From Elymus sibiricus (lineage: Eukaryota > Streptophyta > Magnoliopsida > Poales > Poaceae): a stretch of 64,000 nt of DNA. The stretch spans positions 247,162,166 to 247,226,165 of the forward strand of contig CM077666.1 in NCBI GenBank assembly GCA_039707655.1, written 5' to 3'. Below, in pieces: positions 44,700 to 57,495 of the stretch. Position numbers and translations under genes: made by a program. The notes beneath the pieces were generated by a model, which was not told the DNA's origin, did no database searches, and was given only the letters and a program-made list of their open reading frames with translations. Positions within the stretch are counted from its first letter, which is position 1; each line of letters opens with the position of its first letter.

Positions 44700-46290
44700 T
44701 TCGTTTTTGAACTTGTAAATCCTAGGTTTTAATAAACTTTGAACTTTTGTGTTATTTTAATTTGAACATCACATTTTTTATTTTTGAGTAAATAATTGTT
44801 TTTCATTTTTAAATAAACATCGAATTTGACTATTTTTCTATTTGAACTTCATGGTTGATTCTTTAATAACAAGAGATATCTAAATTTTTTAAAAATGGTA
44901 AAATCCTAGATTATTTAGTAAACAACGAACCACTTCGTTGTTTTAGTTTGAACTTATAGTTTTTTAAAAAAAAGAGAAAATCTTTCTAAACTTTTTAGTT
45001 CTTCCTTTATTTTAATTTGAACTTCATTTTATTCTTTAGTAACAAAAAAATCTGAGTTTTTTATAAACTTTGAACTTCTCTGTTATTTTAATTTGAACAT
45101 CTTAGTTTTATTTTTAGAAAAAACTATATTTTTAAATAAGCATCAAACTATTTTATCTCAAATGAAAATAAGAGAGCAACTCAAAATTTGTTTTTTTTAA
45201 ATCTTTTTTTCCAACTGTTCCATTATTTTAATTTCTCCGTTTTATTCTTTTAGTAACGAGCAAATTCAAAGGTTTTTATGAACTTCAAACTTCTCTGTTT
45301 TTTAATTTGAACTTCTTGATTTTATACTTTAGTAACAAGGAAAATCTGAGTTTTTTTAAACATTGAACCGTTCCATTTTTTTAATTCGAACTTCTTTGGT
45401 TTTATTCTTGAGTAACGGGAAAAATCCGAGTTTGGTAATAAATGTCGAACTGCTCCACTTTTTTAAATTGAACTTCTTGGCTTTCTTCTTTAGTAACGAG
45501 GAAAATCTGAGTTTTTTATATAGATTGAACTACTCCATTTTTTTAAAATTTGAACTTCTTGGTTTTATTCTTTAGTACCGAGGAAAACCCTTTTTTTTAT
45601 ATATTTTGTACTTCTTATTTATTTTATCCGGACTTTGTTGTGTTATTCATCAGTAACTCAAAAACTCCTAGTTTTGTAATAAACGTCGAACCGAGCCATT
45701 ATTTAATTTTGAACTTCTAGGTTTTTTTCAAACGGGGAAAAAAATTCTTTTATAAACTTTTTGAACTGCACTTTTTTTTAGTTTGACCTTCTTGGTTTTG
45801 TAATAAATATTGAACTTCTCCGTTATTTTAATTTGAACCTCTAAGTTTTTTAGGAACGGTGAAAATCCAATTTCTCAATAAATTTTGAGTTGTTCTATTT
45901 TTTAGTTTAAACTTCTAGGTTTATTCGTTAGTAACAAGGAAAATCCTAATTTTGTAATGAACATCGAACCTTTCGATTATTTAAATTTGAACTTCTATTT
46001 TTTTAAGAAATGGGGAAATTCTATTTTTTTAGTAAACTTTTTGAACTGCTCTGTAATTTTAATTTGACCTTCATGGGATTTTCTAGGAATGTGATTTTTG
46101 TTTTGTACAAACGTATGTGGGTCTCTTTTTTGCTTTCTCATTTTCTTTGAATTCTTCGATTTATTAAATTTGAACTTCCCGAGTTAACATTTTTCTGGTG
46201 ACGCTTGTTTTCTTCTTGGTATATAACTATTGAACTGCATCATTTTTTAAATTTGAACTTCTAGTTCTTTTTAGAAACGGGTAAAATGAG
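44700..46290. repeat. Array of about 80 bp units in E1
   Basis: Units with TTTGAACTTCTTGGTTTTAT, TCTTTAGTAACGAGGAAAAT and CTGAGTTTTTTATAAA plus ATTGAACTACTCCATTTTTT, at about 45306, 45388, 45467 and 45551 and many decayed copies. The word TTGAACTTC dominates. Confidence 0.85.
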
Positions 46291-46314
46291 TTTTCATTTT
46301 TAATTCTGAATGAA

Positions 46315-48160
46315 TTAGGACTCTAGAACAATGGAAGCAGCAGTGACGACTGAGGATCCACCGTGGAGCAGAGCAGTGGTGGAGGGAGCTGTTGGTGAGG
46401 AGTAGCGGCTGGGGAAGAGCCACCGTGGCAGAAGGTCAGGGGCCAATTGCCAACGGTGCATGGGGAGTTGGCGACGCCCGTACGTGGTTGGGACGGTGGC
46501 ATAGTAGGAGCCGGGCAGCGGTGCTCCAGGAGTCGGTGGGTTCGCGCGGGTGAGATCCCCATCGCCGCTGACCCTCGAGCGAACTTCTTTGCCACCTCGC
46601 GCTTGGACGTCCCCTACTAGTAAACTGCTCCGACGCTGCATCTAGGCAGGGAGGGGGCTCGGCCGCGACGGCAGGCGGGAGGCTGGGCCATGGCAGCGGG
46701 GTGGGGCTCGATCGCCCCGGCAGGGTGCGAGGCGGAGCCACAGCGACACGATGCATGACTCAGAATGGTCCTCTGTATGTAGACATAAAGAAGTTCAAAA
46801 AAATCCTTGGAACAGCTGCGTTCTGAGAATAGAACACTATGCAGTCAGACATGACGAAAACAATAGTGGTAACCAATTGACCAACAACATCATTTCTTTA
46901 TTCAGTCTCAATAATGAATGTGCGGTTTACTCTGTTTATATTTTTTTATTTTTTTAAAGACGTGCTAAGGGAGCAACTTCAAAGCAGCCACGTTCTGAAA
47001 CTTCTTATGTTCTTACTTAGTGGGGTTCAGAACATGAACTTCAAAAACAATCTGGACTACGTACATCCCAGCATGCAAGCGGCATTCCTAGCGCACACAA
47101 ACGAGCACTTACCCACGCCCACTACATTCTCCACCACACTTTTCTTTTCTAATCCCCCTCACACAATTTCTCTCTCCATGTGAACACACAAGCATCAGCT
47201 CCACTAAAATCAACTGGGCAGCTGAGAAAACTCCAGGAAGCATCAACTCCCCTATACGGCTACATATTAAATTTGGTATACATGAACTTTTTGCAAAGAA
47301 TTTCATGAACTTCTTTAGCTGGGTAAAAAGATAGTTATGCACAAAATTTAACTGAACTTTTTAACACACGAGTTGAAGCCATGGACAAACTTGAACTAAA
47401 CTTTTTTCAACACTACACAAATCTGAACTTGGTACCAGCGGCTGTGTGCACCTGCAAGGAGAGCTACACGGGCTGGCTGGGAGGCACTTGGTAGCAGAAG
47501 GGAGGCAGGTGAGGGACAGGGCCAGCTGGGGCGGCGCATGGCGCCAGACAGTGGAGTTGAACGGTGCCACGGGCGGGGCTGGTGCTTGGAGGTATAGAGC
47601 ATTCTAGCCTTATCTAAACTGTCACCCCTGAAGTGTTCATGTAGAAAATCTTCCTCTCATTCAGGTCCACCTTAGCACCATGGGATGTCTGTGTTTTAGC
47701 CTAGGAGCCTAGGGCACTGTCAGTGATTTTTTAAGACAACAAAATGCATCACTGTAGGATGATAGAAGAGATTCTGAACTGAATCAATATGTGTCCAATA
47801 AGAAATACTCAAAGAAAGCAGTGGCATATTGCATTGCATTAGTGTGTCTAATAGGAAGTTAGCCGGAGTTCAAATAGTGTGTTGGACAAGGTTCATCTAC
47901 TTCGTGCATCACGTCAGAAAGTTAGCAAAAGAACGCAAATGGGAAGGACGCATGTACCATTTTACTTGAGCGTCTTCAAAATTTAAATTACTTGAGCATA
48001 TGAACAAACATGTAGACATTCAAATGTAAGTAAACCATCTGTTTTCTACTGGAAATACATCCAATCAAAAGCAAAGTTGACTAATTACTCCCAAAAGCAC
48101 CAGAAATCATGAAAAACTGAGATGATAATTGAACAGAACGGTTCAAGACGGTAAGAAATT
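46315..48160. other. Interior of E1: GC-rich block and unique DNA
   Basis: 46315-46756 is GC-rich with overlapping Pro/Arg/Ser-rich frames on the minus strand and no domain. 46757-48160 is mixed DNA with no coding signal recognised. A captured gene piece is possible but not shown. Confidence 0.4.
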
Positions 48161-48937
48161 TTGCCCAAAATGGCGATTTTCTGTTTTCGAACCTTTTTCA
48201 GTCGACAAACGCATAGGAGGAGGAGGCTCACCACTGCCGGGAGGAGCATCGATGAAGGAAACTGCTATGTAGTAGGAAGATCAGCAAGCAGCGCCGGGCT
48301 GGAGGAAGGCAGCGACCGGCGCGCGGGTAGAGGAAGAGGGGGTTGCGGGTGAGGAAGATGTCGGGTGGCTGGGCACGAAGCCTGTGCCGAACACCCCTTC
48401 AGACCACGATGGCCGGCGGCGGCTCGAATCTCCCCTGCTGCAGTTCAAACGCATCAGCAGAGGAAGGACTGAGCGCGCGTGTCCTCTGGCGGGACGGTGC
48501 TCTACGGGTGAGAGCGGCAGGCAGGTGGTGCTCTGGGCATGCCGAGAGGTCGTGTCGACGACGATGGCAAGGGGACACGTCGGATTGGGGAAATGCCTGG
48601 CCCGAGGCAGACAGGCGGAAACGCGAGGGGGGTCACGTGGGATGGTGGAGCATCGGGCCCGATGCGCAGACGACGACGTTGTGGGGATCCGGGGTGACGG
48701 CGGCGGCGGGAAGAAGGTAGTCAGCGATAGAAGCAAGTGGCGACGCGCGCGGCGACCGAATCCTGGCGGCGCAGGGGCGGGTTGCGTGGCGGAGTGCGGT
48801 GGAGGGATGGGGGCGGCGGGCGGTTGTTGAGGGCTTGGGCACGGACGAGAAGGCAGGAGGTTGGGGATGGGCCGGGCGGGTTGTTTTCTTTTATTCGTTC
48901 GGGACAATTCGGGAGCACCTCATCGAGCCTATATAGG
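48161..48937 (-). other. GC-rich promoter-end block of E1
   Basis: Starts at the palindromic TATA-like box and extends inward. A 208-codon minus frame (48907-48281, MSRTNKRKQPARPIPNLLPS) is Pro/Ser/Arg-rich and of low complexity, and four frames are open at once. It may represent a former transcript leader. Equivalent blocks exist in E2 and E3. Confidence 0.4.
48928..48937 (-). promoter_or_regulatory. Palindromic TATA-like box of E1
   Basis: CCTATATAGG, 46 bp from the element tip. The same box is 47 bp from the tip in E2 and 46 bp in E3 (CCTATGTAGG). Confidence 0.6.
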
Positions 48938-48983
48938 CCGGGTGTTATTAGAATATTATTCTAAGCCTGGGATTAGAATAGTG

Positions 48984-48984
48984 C

Positions 48985-49072
<88 letters not shown>

Positions 49073-49131
49073 ATATTATATATTATATATATAATATATA
49101 TATATATATTATATATATATATATATATTAT
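48984..49131. repeat. (TA)n microsatellite between E1 and E2
   Basis: About 145 bp of nearly pure TA with a few shifts. The first four bases of the left TIR of E2 (CACT expected) have been converted to TATA-type sequence. Confidence 0.9.
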
Positions 49132-49249
49132 ATATATTCTAATCACGGGATGAGAATAATATTCTGATAACTACCTGACCCGTCCCAGCAGTAGTAGTTG
49201 AACTTCACCCAGTGCTAGGTTGAACTTCCGCGAACATTGTCCAAATGGG

Positions 49250-52200
49250 TCTTGCGATATACCATTGGAAAGCTGTGGACACATGGATCATAACCTAAGT
49301 TAAAGTTTTGTCAAAATCTACACGGATTAAGAGCAGTTTTGAAAACCGTTTTTTCTTCATACAAAAAACGTCAATCGTATTTTCGAGCCCATTTCTAAAC
49401 CGTTTATCGGAATGAGGCAAATAATATAGCGTTGGAAACCTGATGCAAATCAGCTCATTCCACATATATAAAGTTTTTCCTAATTCCATACGGTTAAAGA
49501 GTAATTTGAAAAATGGCGGATTTTCTCAAACCGAATAGCCGAGCTCATTTTTTTCGCGTAATTTGAAAACGGCTTATCCGTTTGATGCAAATGATATGGC
49601 ATTGGAAAGCTTATGAAAATGCGCTTCTTTTTCATATAGAAACTTTGTTCCAATTTTGAACGGTTTAAAAGTAATTTAGAAAACGGTTGAAGTTCCCCCG
49701 AGTTCGTATTTTCGCCTTTTTTTCTAAATGGTTTCTCGGAATGCAGCAAATGATACGGCGTTGGAAAGTCTGAACAAATGCGAAACTTTTTTGTATATAA
49801 TTCTCCCAATTATTTACGGTTTTAAGTTAATTTTGAAAATGGAAAAAAATGTTTTTTGGCCGTAGTTTTCGCAAACTTTGTCGGAATTGGGCAAATAATA
49901 TACCATTGGAAAGCTATGAAAAATGCGAAACTTTTTCGTATAGAATGTTTTCTCTTATTCCTAGCCGTTTTTACGTAATTTTGAAAACGACGAGATCATG
50001 TGTTCTGCCTTCATTGCGAAAACAGAGTCTTCGGAAATGCACTGCTTGAAGAAGTTGAACTTCTGGGGCATGTCTGTTTGAACTTCACTCTGTTTTTCAC
50101 GTGCAGTTTTTTGCCCGTAACTCCCGAACCACTTACCGGAATTGAGCAAATGATATACCAATGGAAAGCTGTTGAAAACACGCAACTTTCACGTGTTGAT
50201 CATTTTTTTCATACTCGCAATGGTTTGAAAGATTTTTTTTAATACGTAAAAATGTGTTTTTAAAAGTACACAAGAAACTTTTAAACCGTTCATCGTAATG
50301 TAGCATATAATATACCGTTGGAAAGCTTATGAGTAGGAGCAACTTTTTCATGTAGACAGTTGTTACAAAATTTGTTGTAATTTAAATGGCAAAACCAACG
50401 TCGTTTTTTACTTTTTTTAACATGTAATTGAAGGTCGAACGTCTCGCAATATAAATTTTGAACCGTGCCGAGAGGAGCACGTGAACTTCTTGGAACTAAC
50501 CTTTTAGTCTTTTAGTTTTCTATTTTTTTTATTCTTATATGAAACACATTCCGTATAGTAGTTGAACTTCTCGCTGTTTTCAGTTTGAACTTCTGTCACA
50601 TTTTATTGTTTGCAATTCCTCACCCGTTCATCGGAGTTGCACAAATGATATATCTTTACAAACCTGTTGAAAAGACGCAATTCTCGCACAAGAAATTTTG
50701 AACTATTCCGCGAGGAGAATGCGAACTTCTTGTAGCAAACCATTTAGTATTTTAGTATTGTATTGTTTTATTCACATCTGAAACACAATCCGCATAGTAG
50801 TTGAACTGCTCGCTATTGTCACTTTGAACTTTCGTCATGTTTTTTGGTTCTTAATTCTTCACCCGTTCATCGGACTTTACGCAAACGATGTACCTCCGGA
50901 TAGTTGTGCAAAAGACACAACATTTTCTTGTTGAGCATTTTGTTTTAAAATCGCCACGGTTTTAAAAAGTTTTTTTAGTACGATAAAACTCATTTTTTTT
51001 TGAATGATATAGACCAAAATTTTAAACCGTTTAACGGAATAGATCATATGCTATCCCGTTGGAGAGAGTTTGAATATGAGAAACTTTTGCATGTAGAGAG
51101 TTTTTTCGAAATGCGTCGTCGTTTATAAGTTGTTTTTAAAAATGCAAAAAATGACGTTGGTTTTTTTGTTTTTCGAACAAGTAAATCCTAGGTTTTAATA
51201 AACTTTGAACTTCTGTGTTATTTTAATTTGAACTTCACATTTTTTTTATTTTTTGAGTAATGATTTGTTTTTTGACTTTTAAATAAACATCGAATTAGAC
51301 TGTTTTTTCAGTTTGAACTTCATGGTTGATTTTTAAAAAAAACAAAGGATATCTGAGTTTTTTAATAACGGTAAAATCATAGAGTTTTTTAATGAACATC
51401 GATCCACTTCGTTATTTTAGTTTGAACTTCTAGCTTTTTAAAAAATGGAGAAAATCAATTTAAACTTTTATTGTTGTTCCTTTTTTTTAATTTGAACTTC
51501 TTTGTTTTATTCTTTAGTAACGAAATAAAATCTGAGTTTTTTATAACCTTCGAACTTCTTTGTTATTTTAATTTGAACTTCTCAGTTTTATACTTAGAAA
51601 AAAATATTGTTTTTAAATAAGCATCAAACAAATTTTTAAAAAAATTGAACTTCATACTTTATTTTTCCTTGAAACGAAAATAATTTGAGTTTTCCATATG
51701 CATCAAACTACTCCGTTATTTTATTTGAACTTCTCGATTTTTATTTCTTTAGTAGCAAGGAAAATCCGAGTTTTTAAATTCGAACTTCTTAATTTTTTTA
51801 ATCTGAACTTCTCTGTTTTTTTTTGAAACGGTGAAAATCAAATGCTCTGTTATTCTAAATTGAACTTCTAGGTTTTTTTTGAAAGCGAAATTCTGGATTT
51901 TTTTTAAACTTCGAACTACACCGTTATTTTAATTTGAACTTCTAGGTTTTTTTAGAAACAATGATATTTTTGCCTTTTTTTGAACATGTAAATGAACGAC
52001 GAAAGTCTCGCACTAGAAATTTTGAACCGTGCAGGGACAAGAACGAGAACTTCTTGCAACAACCCTTTTAGGCTTTTATTTTTTATTCTTTTATTCTCTT
52101 CCGAAACGCATTCTGCGTAGTAGTTGAACTGCTCGTTGTTTTCACTTTGAACTTCTATCACGTATTTTTGCTCGTGATTCCTCACCCGTTCGTATTGGTA

Positions 52201-53690
52201 AAATCCTAGATTTTTTAATAAACATCAAACCACTTCGGTATTTTAGTTTGAACTTCTAGTTTTCTAAAAAATTGGAAAATTCATTTTAAACTTTTTTTAG
52301 TTGTTCCTTTTATTTTAATTTGAACTTCTTCATTTTATTCTTCAGTAACGAGGAAAAATCCAAGTTGTTTATAAAATTCGAACTTCTTTGTTATTCTAAT
52401 TTGAACTTCACATTTTTATTTCGAATAAAGAGTTGTTTTTTATTTTAATAAACTTCAAACTTCTCTGTTATTTTAATTTGAACTTATTAATTTTATTCCT
52501 AAAATAATATGGTTTTTAAATAAGCATCAAACATTTTTTTAAAATTGAACGTCATACTTTTATTTTTCCTTGGAACGAAAAGAATTTGAGTTTCCCGTAT
52601 ACATCGAACTACTCCTTTTTTTAATTTGAACTTCTTGATTTTATTTCTTTAGTAACAAGAAAAATCTAAGTTTTTTATAAATATTGAACTGCACTATTTT
52701 TTAATTTGGACTTCTTGGTTTATTTCTTAGAAAAGAAAAACATGATTTTTAAGTAAACTTTCGACAACTTTTTAAAAAAACAAATAGAACTTCATATTTG
52801 TATTTTGCCAAGAAATAGGTAGAATTTGAGTTTTGTTATGGATCGAACTTCTCTGCTATTTTAATTTGAACTTCTTGCTTGTATTCTTTGGTAAAGAGAA
52901 AAATCTGAGTTTTTTATAGATATCGAACTACTCTATTTTCGTAATTTGGACTTCTTGGTTTATTTCTTTTAGTAACGAAAAAAAGTTTTGTAATAAATAT
53001 TGAATCGGCCCGTTATTTAAATTTGAACTTCTAGAGTATTTTTTATTTAGTAACGGTGTAACCCGTTTTTGATTAAAAAAAATTGAACTGCTCTATTTCT
53101 TAATTTGACATTCTTAGTTTTGTAATAAATATTGAAATTCTCCATTTTTTAAATTTGAACTTATAATTTTTATTAGAAAAGGATAAACCCGTTTTTATGT
53201 AAAAAAATTGAACTACTGTGTTTTTTTAATTTGACCTTCTTTCTTTCTTAATAAACATTTGTACTTCTGTGTTTTTTAAAATTGAACCGCTGTGTTTTTT
53301 TATAAACGGGAAAATCCTTTTTAATAAATTTTGAAGTGCTCTGTTTTTTAATTTGAACTTCTTGGTTTATTCTTTAATAATGGGGCAGAATCCTTGTTTT
53401 TATTAAACATTGAACTGCTCTATTATTTGAATTTGAACTTCTAGGGTTTTTTTAGAAACGAGGAAAATTCCTTTTTGTAAACTTTTTGAACTACTCTATT
53501 TTTTTTTAATTTGACCTTCTTGCGTTTGTAACAAACGTTGAACTTCACCGTTCTTTAGATTTGAACCTCTAGGTTTTTTTCTTCCAGAAACGGGGAAAAT
53601 CCACTTTTTCTATAATTTTTGAACTTCTCTATCTTTTTAATTTGAACTTCTTATATTTCTAAACGCTCTTATATTTTTAATCTAAACGCC
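49250..53690. repeat. Subterminal arrays of E2
   Basis: First part (to about 51080) has the TTGGAAAGCT units; the second part (about 51180-53690) has the TTTGAACTTCT units of about 80 bp, including TTTTATTCTTTAGTAACGA. Part of the first unit type reappears near 51955-52190, so the array has been rearranged internally. Confidence 0.85.
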
Positions 53691-55488
53691 CTTATATTTC
53701 TTTACATAGGAATGTTTCCCAAAAATATTAAAACACAAGCTCAGAAGAATACAATTGGAAATGATACAACCCAAATATCTCTTTTTTCTTGGTTTTCTGG
53801 TTAATGTCTAAGTTGAACACAAGCTCGGGAGATTACATCGTTTGCGGATCGCAAGAAAACAACATTTTTTGAACATTACAGAACATGAAAGAAGACAACA
53901 GTGTTGCAGCCGGCAGGGGAGAAAGAACCATCTTCATGGGCGCCATTGGAGCAAAGATGAAGTAGAAGAGAGGAGCAGGAGGTTGGAGTTGTCAGAGTTG
54001 GCCGACAGGTGCGCACATGCGGCAGGTGGACTAAGTAGAATAATGTTAACCTTCTTCACAAGATAATCTGCCAGTGTTGTTGCATCCAGATAACCCAGCA
54101 GGCAGCAAACTTTGTATTCTTTTCGAGTTGAAAGAGATTTTTTGAGCAGACTGACTACATACTTCAAGCATTCCTAGTATGGCCTTCAAACAGGGTTACA
54201 ATAGTCAGCGGCCTGGTGACCTGATGTATGTGAAATGCTTCAACAAGTGTCAATTTTTTCCAATTATAATAAAGGTGAACTTCATGGTTTTTCTATTTTG
54301 AACTTGTCTTGAGGCTTTTTAGCAACTAATTAAACTCCTACGATTCATCAAAATCAATCAAAATAATAAAATGAAAAGGCAAACTCTCATAGGCATAAGA
54401 ACAGACAGGCGCAGTGCACTTAATTACAACATAATACATCCATTTTTTTTACCTGACGATCAAACTAGCTCTTCTCACAGGGTTCGTTCCTGCATCACAG
54501 TAGCACTTATAATTGCCACAGTTTGTGGAAGATGATAACTGGACCTTCGAAGAGGACGAGCGCCTACACGACGCCCACCTAGAGGAGAGAACGGATGGGG
54601 CAGGGAACATGAGGGAGGACGCAGTCATGGACACGTCGTGCTCAAGGACGGAGGAGCTCGCCGGAGACAGCACCACATCCACGCATGGGAAATTGTTGCC
54701 GGTTGCACATGAGATGCATCGTGGAGTCGTACTGCTGCTGTTGCATGAAGTGGACTGCAGCGACCCACTTGTTTTTATTGATACATGCGCGAGGAGGAGG
54801 TGAGCAGCAGGACGGACCGGGAGCATCGGCCGTGAGGCGGAGGAGCAGCGTGGCTGTGGTGGGGGTGGTTGCCGCAGCGCCGGCTGTAGGTGGTTGACCT
54901 CACCGGCAGCGGCGGGCGCAACCAGGTGCAGGTCGAGACCTCTCCCAGTTGCAGCTCGAGACCTGCCCCAGCTGAAGGTCGGCCGAAGGGATGGGGAGAC
55001 GGTGGTTGGTCGGGTGGCGAGTTGCACGGGGTGGGAAGGCGGCGGTTGGTCGGAGGGCGCGCGAGGTGGTTGGCCGGATGCCGCGGTTTTGTTGTCGGGG
55101 CAGGGGCGGCGCGCGTGGCAGGGAGTCGTCGCCAGAAGAGGAGCTGGGCGAGGCCGGGGGCAGCCAGGTGGTAGAGGAGGCGCAGCGGCATACCAGAGGT
55201 AGGCGGCGGGTCACGCGCCGGCACTTGGTGGCGGCAGGCGGCGGCGGGATCGGTCCCGGGAGGATCCAGGGGAAGGAGGCGACCCGACGGCCGAATCCGG
55301 GGGTGGAGGCGGCCCGAAGGCCGGATCCAGGGGCTGAGGCGGCGCACCGGCCGGATACGGGGGCGGGGCAGGGGCGGTGCGTGGTTGCCCGGTGGACTCG
55401 GGGGTAGGATAGTGCGTGGGGGAAGAAGGTGGGCTGGGTGTTTTTTTCCTTGTCGCTTCCGGTCGGAGCTCGGGATGATCTCGTCGGC
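53691..55488 (-). other. Interior and GC-rich promoter-end block of E2
   Basis: 53.7-54.4 kb: AT-rich, no gene. 54.45-55.44 kb: GC-rich with overlapping Pro/Arg/Ser frames on the minus strand (192 and 190 codons) and Gly/Arg frames on the plus strand, including a short GGATCCGGGGGCGGAGGCGG-like minisatellite near 55240-55370. No domain recognised; a captured host fragment is possible. Confidence 0.4.
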
Positions 55489-55500
55489 CCTATATATAGG
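55489..55500 (-). promoter_or_regulatory. Palindromic TATA-like box of E2
   Basis: CCTATATATAGG, 47 bp inside the right tip, the equivalent of 48928-48937 in E1. Confidence 0.6.
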
Positions 55501-56797
55501 GCGCGCCGTGATCAGAATATTATTCTGATCCTGGGATCAGAATAGTGTTACTCTCTCTCTCTCTTTATATATATATATATATGAAAAATACATCCTACCA
55601 CCCAGGGGTAGTTACCCCACATGTCCCATATAGTACCATGTGGTAGTATATATACTACTTTATCATTTTAAGTTTGTTCATATACTATATATAAGATATT
55701 TCAAAGTGAGTTACATGAAAAAATTGCAAGTAAGTATATATGTAATCATATGCTCCGCCCAGTGCACGAGCCAAACAGCAACCGATCTACTCATTAATTA
55801 GACCAAGTCGTCCACCACGCGCCTTCGTCTCCAAGCCAGAATTCAATCATAACGAGCCAAGGTATCATGGTAATGGATAGTGCGGTCGTCAAATGGATAA
55901 ATGTGTCGTAATACGTCGTAACATGGTAACGTACACCTAGTAATAAATGCTTGTACCAAATCGTAACCTAAATCCTACCATCAGTACTTGGCGTTCAGGG
56001 ACATGGTAACGCAATTACCATCACTAGGGACATGGTAACGCAATTACCATCACTACAGTTCCTCTTAAATAATATGGAATAACCATCCAATTACAGCATG
56101 TACCTATGTATTACTAGAGCAAGGACGTGTATTTTCTTTTTTACTACGAGTTACCATGTTTCTTGTAGGTTTATGATGCCACAAATGTAACCAGCACTAA
56201 TTCATGATTAGTCATATGACGCATGGACTAAGTTCATGAATGGTAAAGAATTTTATTCCATTACCATCATCTCTAGTCCTCTTACTATCAACAATTAGGG
56301 ACCGCTGAGGGATGAAGGTGAGACGTGTGTGATGGTAATGAAAATAAAATCCATTACTATATTTGCTTCCGTTTTACCATCATTTGATTTGCGGGAGAGA
56401 ACGGTCTACTCTGGCCGAACGCCCCGCCTAATCAGCAGCCGGCGCGTAGGATAAGCTTTTTGCGCGCTCAAGACATGATTCCTTTTGGATGTTGTAATTT
56501 TACCTCACGCATGTCCTAATCTTACCTCACCGGCATGTTGTAATCTTACCTCACATGCATGAATTCTCACTCACATGTTATAATATTACCTCATCTCACA
56601 CATGCATGTGGTAATCTTACCTCACATGCATGACACATTTCTTTCTCACGGTGGATGTTAAGGAGTCCTTAACTACACACCGTAAAATTACCTCACATGC
56701 ATTTTGTTTCTTACGGTAACTATAGGGTGTGTGAGGAGGTGGGGTGAGGAATAAGAATTCTTCACCCAGGGTGACGAATATTCAATCCCTATATATA

Positions 56798-57130
56798 CTC
56801 CCTCCGTTCCTTTATATAAGGTGTATTTGTTTTTTTATAAAATTCTATAACGTAAGGTGCATTTGTTCTAATTCCTCATAATCCCTTTTTTAGCGCTCCA
56901 AAAAAAAAGAAAAGTATCTCTCTTCTGGGTACGTGTATCTCTCTTTATTGGAAAATATGGAAAATATCTCTCCCCTGATTGTGTGTATCTTTTCCTTTCC
57001 TAGCCTAACTGATTTACTTGCCACTAACCAACAAATTTGCCAAGGGTGATTTTGTCCTAAATTACCTATAATATGTTGCCTTGGTCACCGTGCCCAAAAT
57101 AATACACCTTACATAAAGGAACGGAGGGAT
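56798..57130. repeat. Stowaway MITE between E2 and E3
   Basis: Left TA|CTCCCTCCGTTCCTTTATAT, right ACATAAAGGAACGGAGGGA. About 333 bp. The right TA is altered (GGGATCG). Confidence 0.85.
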
Positions 57131-57495
57131 CGTCACCCTGGGTGGGGTATAGTTATTCTTCACCCCCCCCCCTCTATTTTAATGTCAATGCACCTTAATT
57201 TTACGTTCTATAAATTTTGTCTTATTTCACACGTAAAAAGAGAACGTAAAAAATATATAATCGCCGTAAAAAATATTTTATGTTTCGTAAAATTACAAAT
57301 GTGAAAACATAGTATAAATGTACGTAAAATGTAATATTTTTGGTCTTATGACCTATATTTTTTTCCTTATGCCAAATTTTACGCAGTGAATCAATATGAG
57401 TGTAATTATTTGTATTTCAAATGTAATTTATTTATGAAATGATCGTAAGATTACCTCGGGTGAAGAATAACTTATTCTGCACCCTGGGTGATGAA
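57131..57495. repeat. MITE with CACCCTGGGTG hairpin ends
   Basis: Left TCGTCACCCTGGGTG...GTTATTCTTCACCC; right reads, reversed, TATTCATCACCCAGGGTGC...GTTATTCTTCACCC. A similar right end occurs at 56735-56785, just before the Stowaway, so two members abut. Confidence 0.7.

Larger units (their letters stand above)
42944..48983 (-). mobile_element. E1: large non-autonomous DNA transposon (palindromic-TIR family)
   Basis: 6.04 kb with terminal inverted repeats: left CACTATTCTGATCACGGGAT, right (reverse complement) CACTATTCTAATCCCAGGCT, the similarity running about 40 bp. Each TIR is a hairpin with arms ATTCTGATC/GATCAGAAT followed by a second AATATTCTGAT. The right end carries CCTATATAGG at 48928-48937, 46 bp from the tip, pointing inward on the minus strand. 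Inside: a degenerate repeat array of about 155-180 bp units (43064-44640), an array of about 80 bp (44700-46290), GC-rich blocks (46315-46756, 48161-48937) and no transposase. Strand is given relative to the promoter end. No clean target duplication could be read because both flanks are TA-rich. Confidence 0.75.
49132..55547 (-). mobile_element. E2: second non-autonomous element of the same family
   Basis: 6.4 kb. The left end from ATTCTAATCACGGG onward is near-identical in layout to E1 (ATAACTACCTGACCCGTC, TTGAACTTCCGC, ACATTGTCCAAATGGG). The right end is GATCAGAATATTATTCTGAT then CCTGGGATCAGAATAGTG, with CCTATATATAGG at 55489-55500, 47 bp from the tip. Arrays as in E1 but longer: about 49250-51080 and 51180-53690. 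Interior 53.8-55.4 kb differs from E1. No transposase. Orientation as E1. Confidence 0.75.

Noticed and set aside
48281..48907. 208-codon minus-strand ORF as a real gene
   Set aside because: GC-rich low-complexity Pro/Ser/Arg composition with several frames open on both strands at once. No domain.
42944..48983. Classification of E1/E2 as CACTA (En/Spm) elements because the tip reads CACTA
   Set aside because: Beyond the first five bases the ends do not look like the usual CACTAGTAGAAAA/CACTACAAGAAAA type, and the related E3 end leads into a FAR1/MULE transposase. Kept only as an alternative.
48984..49131. (TA)n tract as a replication origin or matrix attachment site
   Set aside because: Only simple repeat content supports it; slippage next to transposon ends is sufficient.
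54449..55407. GC-rich ORFs of E2 (both strands) as genes
   Set aside because: Same composition artefact; overlapping frames without family resemblance.
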